Source: Asterias rubens
Lineage: Eukaryota > Echinodermata > Asteroidea > Forcipulatida > Asteriidae
Direction: 5' to 3'
Length of the DNA stretch: 64,000 nt
Assembly: GCF_902459465.1 (NCBI RefSeq)
Contig: NC_047081.1
Location: 12,600,856 to 12,664,855, forward strand
The notes under the pieces were generated by a model. It did no database searches. It was not told the DNA's origin and was given only the letters and a program-made list of their open reading frames with translations. Below, piece by piece: positions 12,705-25,568 of the stretch; position 1 is the stretch's first letter, and each line of letters starts with the position of its first letter. The position numbers were made by a program, and so were the translations under genes.

Positions 12705-13027
12705 CTGAAGTTAAAAAAAAGTTGTTAAAGAGTTCGTAAAACATAGAATCTGTTAGTAAACATACGCAACATTGAGTTTCCTTGGTGGCATCGTTTCATC
12801 TTATAAAAAAAAACCACGAGTTTGGTAATGATTGTATTGCACCCTGACAACTGAAGAAAGTGTACATGTAACATTTGGCATAAGCCCTCGTTACAAGTCT
12901 AGTACGGCTTTATTTGGTTTAAAGCACACGTAACAGTTTTAACAAATTCTTTTCCCTTGGTAGGCCTCAAGGATATCAGTATCTATGCACTTCTGCTGTA
13001 TTGCCTGACCTCAATTCCTAAAATTCT

Positions 13028-13302
13028 TGCATCACTTTGTTTACGTTGAACTTATATTGATTGTATTGGTTGAGGAGTTTGGAAATAGTTGTTGAATTGA
13101 ATTGAGCTGTGTGCTTGTGAATTATAGATTATTTGGCTTTCCAAAAACAAAACAAAAAGAGAGAAATAGCTGCATCACTTTGTTTACGTTGAATTTATAT
13201 TTATTGTATTGGTTGAGGAGTTTGGAAATAAATGTTGAATTGAATTGAGTTGTTGAATTGAATTGAGCTGTGTGCTTGTGAATTATAGATTATTTGGCTT
13301 TT
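13028..13302. repeat. 143-bp tandem duplication
   Basis: TGCATCACTTTGTTTACGTT begins at 13028 and again at 13171. The following about 130 bases, ending ATTATAGATTATTTGGCTTT, are nearly identical. Copy 2 carries an extra internal duplication of the TTGAATTGAATTGAG segment. Confidence 0.8.
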
Positions 13303-14590
13303 AAAATCAAAAGAAAACAGAGGAATGGCGTTAAAGTAATTGATGTTGAAAGGTTTGATTCTGTCAATGAGTTGTCAGAAATTATTCATGATAGTCTAGA
13401 AAAAATTAAGTTCTAAAAATTAAGTTTTCTTTGTAGCGGCTGAGGAGCATGTCTTGATTTTGAAACAGGACGTGATCCAACTGTGTGAGGTGATAATAGG
13501 GTGACCTTTTAGGAGTGATTCGATGTTTAAGTTAGCAGGATTGGATAGTTTGACAACATTTCTCAAATTCATTTTTCTTGGAACTTATTTCTCAAAAACT
13601 ACAGCACCTCAGCAAGTAATAGTTTAAGGGAAGCTTTCTACTATCATTATCTTCAAACTGTTAATATTTTAACGTCAATCTGTGGACATTGTGTAAAAAG
13701 TACCCAGACCAAATGTCGTTTTAAAAACTTTACAATACATAAACTCAATGTAAAAAATAATATTGGTATTCCAGTTGGTCAAATATTTCAATTTTCGGTT
13801 ATGCAAGTGTAGTAGTTTTCACTCCCCCAAAATTAGAGACCATGGGAAGTATCCATTTCAATCGAGATTTAATCCATTTCATTTGGTTTAAAACAAGTTT
13901 GTTTGACATGAAAAGAGATCATCACTGGAGTTGAAAGGCATAAATAATAAACAATTGTTCATCAGGCATGCAACTGCAACTTTAAAAAAAAAAAAGAGGA
14001 AATTTAAAAAATTCCAAAGATTTTGTATAGTATTTTTTTATTTTGAATGGTAAAACCGAGATTAAAAAAATAGGAAATCGGCTGATCCGAGGAAAAGTTG
14101 CATGCCTCGTTCATGGATAACATAATACAAGCAAAATAAATACGGAGTTGTTATTTAAATCCTTGTTATTATTATTTTGTCAATGTTGTAATTAATTGCT
14201 CTACACAGGTAGAAGATTGTTGATCTTGCACAGGAATCAACATTTTAGGTTTTCATTTAAATTGTTTGATAATACTTATCATTAATATTCTGTGTTGACA
14301 TTCATGACACTTGATACCAAATCTAATTGCCAAAACTCAAAGCTGAATTTATTTGCTCATCAACTCAATGAGAAGCATTTTCAAATAACATCTAATTTAT
14401 AGACCTTAGATTTTAAGTATTATTTTCTCAACATACTAGTGTTTGGTGCCTGGTTTTGGCATGGCATCACATTGGCTGTTATAAGTTTTGTACCGGTAAC
14501 TCAATTTTTTAATGAAAGTCACCTTTAAAGACTTGGTTTGCTCAAAAGTGTTTGTTAAACTAAGCATCTCTTAAGTAATCCTCCAAGATT

Positions 14591-17500
14591 TCACATCTCT
14601 GAGTCACTGAGTAATGCAGTTGTCTCACCTATACTATCCCTTCCTGGTTCTCTTGACCTTTGACCATTCTGATTAAAAAGGTCATCTGGAGGTAATTCAG
14701 GTTGAAGGTCCGAGGGGCGATCTTCTACATACCTGTATTGCTCTGCTATGAGTAGAAAGACCAGGAAGTTAAGGAACATTATTCCCGCCAGGAGGAGGAA
14801 GAAATACTCCAAATGGCCGTTGTTGATTTCATTTGGGATCCATTCAGCTCCTGGGGGAAAGATTTGCAATGGATATCAGTTCTACTGCTCATACTCTTAC
14901 ATACATATTTACTGTGACTCAGTCTTTGCTGAGCAAAGTGTGATGTCACAATACTAATCACCGTGATATTGATTAATCATCTAATGAAGCCCAGCCAAGT
15001 ACTTTTAATCTTAAGGTTGATGCGTGAGGCCATTAAAAAAACTAGTGCAATGGGATTTTGATACAATCAGTTGAGCCAGATTGTGGCATGGCAATGGAAC
15101 TACGTAGAACAATTTCAAACACAGGAACAGGAATAGTGTTATTTATCTTTTAAGGCCTTCTCACACACAACAATTTTAACAAGGAGGTTAGGAAATGCAT
15201 CGCCTTTAATGTCTTACCAAATGTGATGGCATTGACAACAGTTACCAGCAATGAGCCTAAATAGCTGCCGAGACCTGAGGCCAGTAGGCAGAATCCCATG
15301 ATAACACCTTGCATTGATACAGGAGCCTGTGAATACGCAAACTCTAGACCTAATAACAAGAACAAAAATTACAATCACATTCATGTATCTACAGAAGCAA
15401 ACATTTGGATTATTAATTTGTTATTTCTGATTGCAAATTTTACAATGTTGCAGTACCCCCCCGACAAAAAAAGGATTGAACTGCCTCGAGCTACCAGGGC
15501 AATCTTGGTCTAGTGGTAAGGCACTGCTCTATAAAAGTTAAGGTCTTGGGTTCAACACCAACTCTTATTATGCAAGACCGGAAAGTAGGGCCTACTGAGT
15601 AACACACATCAGAGTAGGGTGAAGAGACAAATACATAATAATCTAACAATTACAAACATATCTTGCACTGTTTATTGGTGACTTTTTTTGCCTATCAAGC
15701 ACATCCAGCTTTAGTGAATTGGGCCAAGAAGTCTAAAAATGTTAATTGAATGTTCTCAATTTGTCCATTTTTGTTTCTTCCATAATAGGAAAATAACAGA
15801 AATACTCACTTGTAATGCTTGCAAACACCTCACTTGCCCCGATGAATGTATACTGTGGGATCTGAGCAAAGACAGACAGATCTGATGCATTGAAGATTTT
15901 ACCAGCCACTTCTTGTTGAATGTAGCCACTCTTCTGTATGTCTGCTTTACGAGCAAACTCAATAGAAGCTGCTACTATCATGGACACAACGGCTAAGACC
16001 ATCCCTACACCTACAATTTGCAATCAATTACAATTTTTTAAAGCTTGAACATTTGTTTATGACTCTGATTCGAGAGATCTGTTGGGGCCTTGAACATTTG
16101 GTATAAATTCTCCAAAGTCTTCAGCATTTGCATTGTTTGTTACCCTTTTGCAGATTAATGAAGGATAAATGGCCTTTGTAGTGACCTTCTTTAAAAGTGC
16201 TCATACCTTCCAGTTCCGGTTTTTTTGGCAATAATATAATATATGTATTTTCTTTTTTTGAGGGGGAGAGGGGGAAGGGGTGTGGTGATAGCTTTCTAAC
16301 TTCACTCAAGGTGTAAACTTCTACCTAAGTCTTGCTTTTTCAATGCAAAGTAGAAAATAAAGTTTTATTGTGGACTTTTGGACCATTGAGGTTTTTTTTC
16401 CCTTTACTTACCGATTCGTTTCAGCTGAGACAGTGGATATCCCTTTCTGGCGAGGTATTGGTAAAGGAACCGGTCGACGAAAGGTACCAGTATGAGAATG
16501 ATTAATGTGTTAAATAGGTTGAGTCCAGCCACTGGTATGGTGAAGCCGTTATACATCAAACGCATCCGTTCACCTTGTAGAAGATAGGTTGTATTCATCT
16601 GAAAATGATCAAAGTAAATTAAGTGTTTGTCTTATTTCACACAACTATTCGAACAGTACATCTAAGATGGTCGGACACTTTAAAAAGAAATTATTTGTTG
16701 TAGTTTATTAGATAATTAATTACTTTTAATAAATACCTGAAAATAAACAGTCCAATAAAAAATCAGGACTAGGAATATAGGGATAAGTCTTCCCAGTGAT
16801 TTAACTTCCTCTACTTTGACGTCTGAAAAGTGACCGCCATAGGATGTCTTGGCCCGATCCAGCCAACTGTAGCTTGTTACACCAGCTGGTTTGGGTTTTC
16901 GAATCTGAGACAAGCCTTGGAAGATGATCTTGGCAACAGTGTTGAAGACACTCCCTAATCAGAGACGAATAAAGAGAGTGAGAGATCATCTTTGATACTT
17001 TTGTACTTGGGACTTTGGACATCTGCTGTAAATTTATGGCAACGTATGTTGGGAAAAGTGATTGGATGAAAAAAGTCCTGTCTAAACTAAATGTTTACAG
17101 GATAGCTAAATCATTCTGTAACAAATGATGCAAGTTTAGCCAGCAATCAATACAAATAATTATTAACAAAATATTCAACCATATTATACAGCTCAGTAGA
17201 TTCAGATACAAGGTTCAAAAGGCAAAGGCATACACGTACATGTCATTTCTTCTAAAATGCCATGAAAATATTCTCAACTGCTCAACAAAATTTTTGGTCT
17301 GATTATTTTCAATGGTACATATACCTTCAGGTGGCCTCATTCGATACCATTTACGTCCAATCATGAGAACCACAATTGCCAAGATTATTGAAACTGCAGG
17401 GATGGCAAATCCAACATCAAACCCAATCTCTTGTTGGACATAGGCGACACCAGAGAATGCAATGGCAGATCCAACATTGATAAACCAGTAGAACCTAAAA

Positions 17501-18586
17501 GTGTCACAATAATGTTTTAAAAGTAATTGTTAGCTTAAAGGCAGTGGACACGATTAGTAATTACTCAAAACAAACATTAGCATAACACCTCACTTGGTAA
17601 CAAGTAATGGGGAGCTGTTGATAGTATACAAAATTGTGAGACACGGCTCCCTCTGAAGTAACATATAGTTTTGGAGAAAGATAATTTTCATGAATTTGAT
17701 TTCGAGACCTCGGCATTAGATTTTGAGGTTTCGAAATCAAATCTCAAAGCATACTAACTTTGTGTGACAAGGGTGTTTTTTCTTCCATTATTATCTCGCA
17801 ACTTCGATGACCAATTGAGTTCAGATTTTCACAGGTTTGTTATTTTGTGCATATGTTGGGATACACCAAGTGAGAAGACTGGTCTTTGACAATTACTAAT
17901 AGGGCCTAGTGTCCAGTGTCTTTTAAAGCAGCTCTATGAAATTTCGTAGAGCTTCTGAAAGCTAAAAACATGGTGCTGAAAACAGTTCTGCTTAGGAAAA
18001 ACAAGCATAACAAGTTACAAACTGTACTTGAGATGGGATAGGCATACACCTACAGTTTACCCTTTGCTGGTGAAAACTTTAATTTGAGCCTAAAGGTAAT
18101 TTTTGTACTTTTAAAGCAAACCAACAACGTTGGACTTTGGTACTTACCAATTAAAAAAGGATTTCACAGCACCTTCTCCCAGATCATCTAGTTGTTGAGC
18201 ACCAAACGGTCCAACGTTAGATTTAATACCACCAGTACCAATAGCAATGAGGGTTAACCCACAGATAAAGAAGCCTTGTTTCTGCCCTACTGTCAGACCT
18301 AGAGTTTGGCCAAACTGGGTGTAGTCAATTGAGATAACTGGGAGGATTGTTGTTCCTGTAGATCAGAAATAATACAAGATTGATCAGGTTGAAAAACAAA
18401 CCACAAGGGAAACTAACTGTATGGAGTGAACAATAAAAAGATGACTTGTGTCAGAGTTGGATTGGAACCTGTTGCCCCTTTATGAATCAGATGTTATCCT
18501 TTGTTTTGCTTTTATAATGTTTAGGGTTTTTGCCTTTTTAATGTACAGCGCCTTTGAGCATTTTTTGGGATATGGCGCTTTATAAA

Positions 18587-18652
<66 letters not shown>

Positions 18653-19988
18653 CTTTATTATTATTATTGCAGTCTGCAGGTTTAAATCCTGCTCTACGAT
18701 GCAGTCAAAAGTTGTCTATGTTCACCCTTATTTCTATATCTGACAGGAAAAGTTGTCTATATTCACCCTTATTTCTATATATGACAGGAAAAGCTGTCTA
18801 TGTTCACCCTTATTTCTATATCTGACAGGAAAAGCTGTCTATGTTCACCATTATTTCTGTATCTGACAGGAAAAGTTGTCTATGTTCACACTTATTTCTA
18901 TATCTGACAGGAAAAGTTGTCTATATTCACCCTTATTTCTGTATCTGACAGGAAAAGTTGTCTATATTCACCCTTATTTCTGTATCTGACAGGAAAAGTT
19001 GTCTATGTTCACCCTTATTTCTGTATCTGACATGTCTGACAGGAACAATTTTCTTTGTTCACACTTATTTCTGTATCTGACAGGAAAAGTTTTCTATGTT
19101 CACCCTTAACATGCTTAATGCTGTATCTCACAGGAACAATTATCTATGTTCAACCTTATTTCTGCTCACAGGAACAATTTTCTTTGTTCACCCTTATTTC
19201 TGTGTCTCACAGGAAAAGATTCTTTGTTCACCCTTATTTCTGTATCACAGAAAAGTTTTCTATGTTCACCCTTATTTCAGTATCTCACAGGTAAAACCTT
19301 TGTACACAAGAAAAGATAAACTCCTGGAAAACATTCCGAGAAAAAAACATGTAGACCCCATAATACTTGATGACTGATTGTTCTTGTTTACACATTAACT
19401 TCCCTTTAACCTCTAAACTGATTGTCAAATTCTCAGTTCTCTTGTAAAAGTTTGAGATACCAAACGTTAATTTCACAAAGCACTAAGATTCATATTTTAA
19501 GATGTTGTCAATTGGCCACTTTATAGTGATTTGTGTCACTTAACAGACAGCATATCTTGCTCCAAGTTCATGGCACTGCTCTGTAAGTGAAATTACTAAC
19601 AAAGTATAGGCTTACCTAAACAGTAGATGAGAGCAGCTCCAAATATTGCATTGAATTTCCCTGAGATGGAGTCGGCAATCCATCCTCCAAACACAGGCAC
19701 AAAATACGAGGTACCTGTGAAGATGAATGCAACGGTTGTGGCATCAGCACTAGTGTACTGCAACTCATTGGTGCAATACAGAACCAAGTTTCCCCCGATG
19801 CTGTAGTATGTCAGTCGTTCACAGAGCTCACAACACAGAATGCATAGTACTACACCGATACGATCTCGCCGAATACCAGTTGATTTTGTACTATCTGATA
19901 TTTCAACGTCAGATACGTTTGCTTTCATTTTCCTGTTTGGTTGAGGATAGTTTGAATTTGCACCAATCTCTTTATAAATGTTGGACAT
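14591..19988 (-). CDS. SLC15A4: Solute carrier family 15 member 4-like proton-coupled peptide/histidine transporter
   Basis: Eight coding exons (19988-19616, 18355-18148, 17494-17325, 16954-16737, 16598-16412, 16010-15810, 15349-15218, 14850-14591) join in phase to 582 residues, close to the usual 570-580. Hallmarks of the POT/PTR family are visible: the ExxER proton motif at E54-R58 (ELCERLTYYS), the PTR signature GTGGIKSNVGPFGAQQ in exon 2, WFYWFINVGSAIAFSGV across exons 2-3, IPIFLVLIFYWTVYFQ in exon 4 and GLEFAYSQAPVSMQG-like sequence in exon 7. Twelve hydrophobic segments are expected; the large loop is in exon 4. Family members export histidine and di/tripeptides from endolysosomes; SLC15A4 also scaffolds innate immune signalling in mammals. 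The C terminus ends ETTALLSDSEM, an acidic dileucine sorting signal. A splice acceptor at 20071-20070 shows a 5' UTR exon boundary, and a donor at 21574 may end a first noncoding exon. SLC15A3 is the alternative name. Confidence 0.95.
15503..15570 (+). mobile_element. tRNA-like SINE head fragment
   Basis: TCTTGGTCTAGTGGTAAGGC (A box) and GGGTTCAACACC (15548-15559, B-box-like) lie at tRNA spacing in SLC15A4 intron 6. The body cannot be traced. Confidence 0.45.
17535..17926. mobile_element. TTAA-flanked MITE (AGGCAGTGGAC family), copy 1
   Basis: TTAA plus AGGCAGTGGACAC starts at 17535. The other end is a diverged GTCCAGTGTC followed by TTTTAA (TTAA 17923-17926). The inside shares long stretches with the copy at 26112, such as TAATGGGGAG...GTTGATAGTATA and a central inverted pair GATTTCGAGACCTC / GAGGTTTCGAAATC. 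It has no coding capacity and lies in SLC15A4 intron 2. Confidence 0.75.
18480..18668 (+). mobile_element. LINE 3' tail with (TTA)n microsatellite
   Basis: The segment GTACAGCGCCTTTGAGCATT...GGCGCTTTATAAATG followed by about 26 ATT units is the standard 3' end of CR1/L2-type LINEs, with the inverted GCGCC/GGCGC pair before the simple-repeat tail. The rest of the element is absent. The same kind of tail ends the fragment at 9588-9724. Confidence 0.65.
18710..19297. repeat. 41-bp minisatellite in SLC15A4 intron 1, about 14 units
   Basis: Units of the form GTCTATGTTCACCCTTATTT plus CTATATCTGACAGGAAAAGTT repeat head to tail. Early units are regular at 41 bp; later ones degrade and shorten. It begins right after the (TTA)n tail of a LINE. 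Open frames across it are a by-product of the repeat. Confidence 0.9.
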
Positions 19989-20069
19989 TCTTCATGCGGC
20001 GCACAAATTGTGTCCAAACACAAATGCGTGTTCAATCATGTAGGCATCTGCACATAAAATGAGACAAAC

Positions 20070-22687
20070 CTGTGGAAGAAAAGAAATTAATTTAGAAAGT
20101 TCAGAAAAGGATGTACGTCTTAAACGTTGCTTTTAAACCTACGAAAGTCAGTACAGGCCATGCATGTAATTTTTTTCTTTGACTTTGAGAGGGCAATGCA
20201 AAGTATGGGTCTGTGAGAAACTTTTCAAGAGGCACCAAGGCCAAACCAGGGCAACAAGAGGCCATGGCCTTTGTAGCTGGTGTGTGATTCCAGACATTTC
20301 AAGGTTTATCCTATAACCAAGTTAAAAAAAATTACATAAAAAATGGAAACAAGTTAACACTCCGCACCAATGGACGTGCACACAGTATGAGGAAGTAAAC
20401 TTGAACAATAATTCACAAGGTTAATATCAATGTCACTTGTCTTTATGTCAACACATCATGTGATGTGACATTATTTTCATCAGCCAGGATTCCATTTCCA
20501 TCCGCAGTGTGAGTTACAACCATTGGGAAAAACCAGAGTGACTGATTAGTCATGTGGTCCGAGGTTAGAGCGATGTTTCAGTTACAATGTTGCCGTGTTG
20601 AAACATTGGAACATGTGTGCATAAAGCTTCTAGATCTAACCCCACAACTTACACAACTACATGTAGTTGTGTTTACAAACTCCCACAAGTTGGGCTAGGA
20701 TTAGCTAGCATACAGTTCAAGAAAACGCAACAACCGCAGCATGCCAATACAACACACACAAATAGCGCGCTAATTGGCAACCCACACACAGCTAGCCGTT
20801 TGTCAAGCGCGCGCGCCCGCCACCCCAGACATCACACACACAAACATACAAGCGTGCGCGTTGGTCTTGTATGTACGTGGTATCTGTGGGCGCGCCTTGA
20901 CTTCACACACAAGCGAAACACGTTCTTAAAGGCAGTGGACACTATCGGTAATTGTCAAAGACTAACCTTCACAGCTAGTTGGTGTATCTCAACATGCATA
21001 AAATAACAAATCTGTGAAAATTTGAGCTCAATTGGTCATCAAACTTGGGATCTAATAATGAAAGAAAAAAACACCCTTGTCAAGAAGTTCTGTGCATAGA
21101 TGGTTGATTTCGTGACCTCAAGTTCTAGTAAATCTAAGGTCTCGAAATCAAATTCGTGGAAAATTACTTCTTTTTAGACAGATTCACCATCAGTCTCTTG
21201 CTTGAAAAGAGTGATGTATAAAAAAATGTAGAAATGGTATAAATAAATAATATGTATTTGACAAGTAAACAGCGCCATAATACGATATAGCCCAAGTATC
21301 ATTATCATGGCTCATTCTGCTTCTGGTTTCTACATAAGCAGTAGTACTCAGTAAAATAGAACTTAGAAGTATTACATTCATATTTGTAGCCTCATGCTCC
21401 AACTACTGTCAACCATAACGTAACCCACCTGCCGACGGCGTAGTTACTGTGTAAAAGCAAAAGCATTATAAAAAAAATTAAAAGAGTGGTCTTTTCTAAG
21501 CAAACTCGACCTTCCCATATCATTATCATAATTATTTATTCAAAAATCTTGTTATCAAGTAAAAAAACATTTACCGTAAGAAAGAACCTGCTCCAACCTT
21601 GCTCGTCTCTCGAGAGTATTACAGCATGGTGTGTGGCTTCCGTCCTTGTTTATGAACATAAGTGAAACTTGTTTTTGGTTTTTAGCACATGTAATACACT
21701 TGACTTGACCGGTAGCTCTGGCTGAACCGCACTACACTGATCATAGCATGCACTGACCATGGAGGTTTATTCATCCATGCACTGACATGGAGGAAGGACT
21801 GATGATCAGCTGACGCGCATTGTTGATATCTGAAGTGTGTCATGTGACCCCGACGCCCGCCCGCTGCGTGAACCCAGCCTCAAAACATTGAATCGATTCT
21901 GTAAAACCGAACACCCGGAAGTAAAAAAGCGATTAGCAGGAAACGAATGCAATTGCAAAATAAATGCGTATTTTTCCCAAAAAACATGACAATCGCCCCG
22001 CCCCGCCCCCTAAAATATTTGACCACTCGAAAAGTAATTATAAAATGAGTCAATGTAAAATTAACCCAACCACGTATCCAGTGATCTTTATCAAAGTTTG
22101 GTTGTTTTATTTTCTACATTTTTCCTTTATACAGGTAAGTTTAGTAGCAAGGAACAGAAAAGACTACATGATAGTTGAATAAGTCAATGAAGTGTAAACA
22201 ATTCTGATTTATAATGGGATAGTTTCAGGGTGCACAATCATGTCACAGGTGTGGATGCTGTTAAGAATGAGGTATTTAGACAATTTCAGTATTTGTCTGT
22301 TTGTATGGAGTCAGTGGGCCATCAAATACAAGATTGTGGGTGCTATTTTTCCATTTTCAAACATCATTTGGCTATCATAATATGAGAGGTTTGCAGTATT
22401 ACCAGTGTGAATAACACGTTTGAGTAGTGTTGGTTTTGAAACTATGTACATGTACTCCTAAGTGATATTCACATCTAGTGTTTACTGCAAACCTTTTATA
22501 CTTCCAGCATGCATAACATAATTTGGGGGGCAAGAAGTTTCTTAAAGCACAGTATCAAGAAACAAATAAACCATCTTGCAGAAGGCTGCACTTAAGAATG
22601 TAATGCAAACCCAGATCATAGAGAAGTAAGCCTACATGTGGATGTCCGAGTCACAAAGTCTCAAATAGAGTCCCAAAAAGTCTGCAA
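20070..22687. other. SLC15A4 upstream region and RSAD1 3' flank
   Basis: No coding gene was recognised. The region contains the likely SLC15A4 leader intron and first exon (minus-strand donor CTTACG/GTAAAT, GT at 21574-21573), a GC-rich stretch near 21830-21880 suitable for its promoter, a 22-bp perfect palindrome (20651-20672), an alternating CG tract near 20808-20816 and a truncated MITE (20926-21176). Confidence 0.45.
20926..21176. mobile_element. TTAA-flanked MITE (AGGCAGTGGAC family), truncated copy 3
   Basis: TTAA plus AGGCAGTGGACACTATCGG begins at 20926. The following bases match the reverse complement of the right half of the copy at 26112 (TGCATAAAATAACAAATCTG, then the AAACACCCTTGTCA segment). 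The match stops near 21176, so the other terminus is lost. Confidence 0.7.
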
Positions 22688-24282
22688 TTAATCAGCTTTT
22701 ACAGTTTTAAACCAGTTTTGCAGTTTGATCAACAGATGTGGTAAAATAGAATCAAGCAATGACATTCCTTTTACTGTAGCTCTTAATCCAAACTGATCCA
22801 TTACAATTAGCCCTCCCTTCATAAAATCATCAACTGCATCCCCATCAAACACCTCCCTGAGGCTTGTGACATTACTAAACTGTCCCCAGCGATGGTTTGT
22901 GACACCCTTACTTGTTCTCAACCCCACCATCAAATATTCCTGGAGGACATCAAGTTGCGACTGGATGACCCGTTTCCTTGTTCCGTGTCCGTATTTAAGG
23001 ACTTCACGCATCCACGGTTCTGGTTCTAGAGTTTGTATCCTTGCTTCACGGTTTACCTGTACAGGCTGTAGGTTAAGCTGGTTGGGATTCCAATTATCAT
23101 GACCTTGTATTTTGACAGATGGTATTCGTTTAGCCGTAGGATTCCTTAATATAAATCTACCATGGGCTCCTGGTCCAATGCCAATGTACTGACCCCCATC
23201 CCAGTAAGATTGATTGTGAAGACTCTCAAAGCCTTCCCTTGCAAAGTTAGACACCTCATATCTGTTCAGTCTCTCATTAGCCATTATCTCCACAGCTAAC
23301 TCATACATATCAGCAGTTACATCCTCAGAAGGGAAGTCAACAGCACCGACTTCAAACATCTTAAATAAAGCTGTGCCTCTTTCCAGGGTGAGTTGGTAGA
23401 GAGATACGTGGTTATCACATATTTGAGTAACTTCCTGTAGTTCTTTTTCCCAGGTGGACAGTCTCTGTCCCGGACGCCCAAAGATGACATCGATTGATAC
23501 TCGTCCTGGAAAGAGTCTTCTGGCTTCTTCAATGCACTTTCTTGATTCATCTGATGTATGATCTCTCCCTAGCAACTGCAGATCCTTATCATTCAAAGCC
23601 TGCACACCAAGTGAGACTCTGTTAATACCTGCACAAAATAAACACAAATATTTGATTATAACAATTTTCTTGTATATAAACTTGTTACAATGTAATAAGT
23701 TACTTTTGAGAGCAATTTTGTTATTAGACTGTAATGTAATTTTGCTTGACAACCTGCTAGCTTGAATTCCAAGAGTTTGATGCGTCCCACTGAAGTAGGG
23801 TTTCCTTCCATGCTAACTTCTGCATCATTGGGCAAACTCACCACACCAGAAACAGCTTCCAAAATGGCAGACAAAGTTTTTGGCTGGGCCAAACTTGGTG
23901 TTCCTCCCCCAAAGAATACTGACTTGATGCGTTTGACTCCACTTTCTTGGATCAGTGTCTTGGCCTCTCTGACAAGACATTGCTGCATTTTGTCATTGTC
24001 AACATTACTTCTGATGTACTTGTTGAAGTTACAATACGTGCACCGTCTCTGGCAATAGGGCCAATGGACATAGAGTGTGGCTTCTTCTGACCAATGAGTG
24101 GTTTGCAAATGTTGATCAGGTACATCTAGCACATTTTCATTTGCTTTATTATGATGAAACTTCCTCCGGTGGTTGTTGAAACAAAGAAGACCTACTGTTC
24201 CGCTGACCTCTGGAAATGAATTGCGTGCAAACAATTTCAACAAGTGTGAAAAACTCAAGCGTTGTGACATGAGAAAATGCAT
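22688..24282 (-). CDS. RSAD1: Radical SAM domain-containing protein 1 (HemW-like heme chaperone)
   Basis: Two exons, 24282-23754 and 23628-22688, join in phase 1 to 489 residues (the human protein is about 440). The 4Fe-4S/SAM motif CxxxCxxC is C77-C81-C84 ([13 protein letters not shown]). FFGGGTPS follows at about 123-130, then [13 protein letters not shown] and, over the junction, [16 protein letters not shown], the expected TIM-barrel strands. [29 protein letters not shown] and [12 protein letters not shown] are standard HemW/RSAD1 segments; [14 protein letters not shown] starts the C-terminal HemW domain. Family knowledge: RSAD1 is mitochondrial and binds heme, and HemW members lack the HemN coproporphyrinogen dehydrogenase activity. 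The basic N terminus fits mitochondrial import. M6 is a possible alternative start. Confidence 0.95.
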
Positions 24283-25384
24283 CTTTGTCCATGAAAGAAT
24301 GTCCCTTTAAGTTTAACTACCTAAACTCAAACCAGTGGTTTTGACCAAATTTGCGCCACAACAAACATTGCACTTTTACTTCACAGTCACAATAATGAGA
24401 CGTTATTACTTTGTGATAGTATCAATCATCTGAAGTTAGATATGCGTAGATCGATAAGCAGGATGGTTTTAATAATCCAATACTCTGCAATAGAATTTAA
24501 TCAATGACTCTGGTCTTTCTGGATGAAACGTTGGGAGAGTGTTTTTCAACTGTTTTGCGTAATGTGGTAGACGGGAGCTACATGTACGAGTTTCTTTCAT
24601 CGATATAGCATAATATAGGTAGAGCAAGGTGATTCATCTACTGGGTCGTTGGACAACTGTTGTACTCGTTGCTCTATGTTGAGATCAGAGTGAGCTGCAT
24701 TTCAAAAAGTCTGACAGTGTGTAGTATTCGGCCTGCAGTGTGTTGTGCCTGTGGTATCCCATCCATTTGTTATGTCCAGACGACGTCTACTGCAGCAGCC
24801 TGTGTCCATCGCGGGGTGTCCTGTCGGTGTTTTTGGAGTGGATCGGTGTTCACAATATCGTCTTCTCCTGTGCTAATTTAACATAATGACAGATTTACGA
24901 ATCAGTTCTTGGATCCCAGTTCTTCAGTCGAGATAAACAAAACTGGGTTTGAAATTTAACTGAAATTATCAAGAGTCAAATGGATCAAGGTCCTTGGCTT
25001 TGTCCTACCTCCATCACGGGTGCGTCGCGCAGTCTATCCGAAAAAAAGGCACGATTGTCTAGCGCCCTCTAACGTCACTGGTTTGACGCAGAAATCGGAG
25101 ATCTCCACCTGAATTTTTGTTGTTAATATTTATTATTGTGATAATTGATTTAAATATATTGGGTAGAATTTAGTATTGGTTTGCTGGTTTTTCGTTCTGC
25201 TTTATGTGACCCAACTACAATGTGTACTAAACAATATCTATGCAAAATAACGCAGGATGAAAAGTGGATGGCGGCCGTCACGCACTTTTTTCTTCATTGA
25301 GCAGACTATGGGCCATAATCGACAGTCCCCCACCTATATCTCACCCTAAGTCTTTGTGTCTCCTTATTGTCAATTAAGATTAAA

Positions 25385-25455
25385 TAAGGGAGGGAGACTG
25401 CCAACATATAGCTGGATAGCTCGACAGTTGGTAGAGTAAACGATTCTTTGTTTTC
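25385..25455 (+). mobile_element. tRNA-derived SINE fragment, same family as 884-1290
   Basis: GGGAGACTGCCAACATATAG leads into GGATAGCTCGACAGTTGGTA and AGAGTAAACGATTC, the same leader plus tRNA-like A box seen at 886. The B box is decayed. Confidence 0.5.
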
Positions 25456-25568
25456 AACCCCAAACAATAATAAAAACTTTACTAGGTTCCCCCTGTGATA
25501 AATTAAGAGGGAAAAAGAACATTGGACTGATGATCAACAACAGGTTATCAGGGCAATCACAACTTTAA

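Larger units (their letters stand above)
11461..14590. other. Intergenic region between convergent CARF-like and SLC15A4 genes
   Basis: No gene was recognised on either strand. The stretch contains a TTAA-flanked MITE (12498-12704) and a 143-bp tandem duplication (13028-13302). TTTATT at 14348-14353 is a candidate minus-strand polyadenylation signal for SLC15A4, about 240 bases after its stop. Confidence 0.5.

Noticed and set aside
18586-19377. Plus-strand frames with poly-leucine and repeated FTLISVS/CSPLF text.
   Set aside because: They come from the (TTA)n tail and the 41-bp minisatellite inside an SLC15A4 intron.
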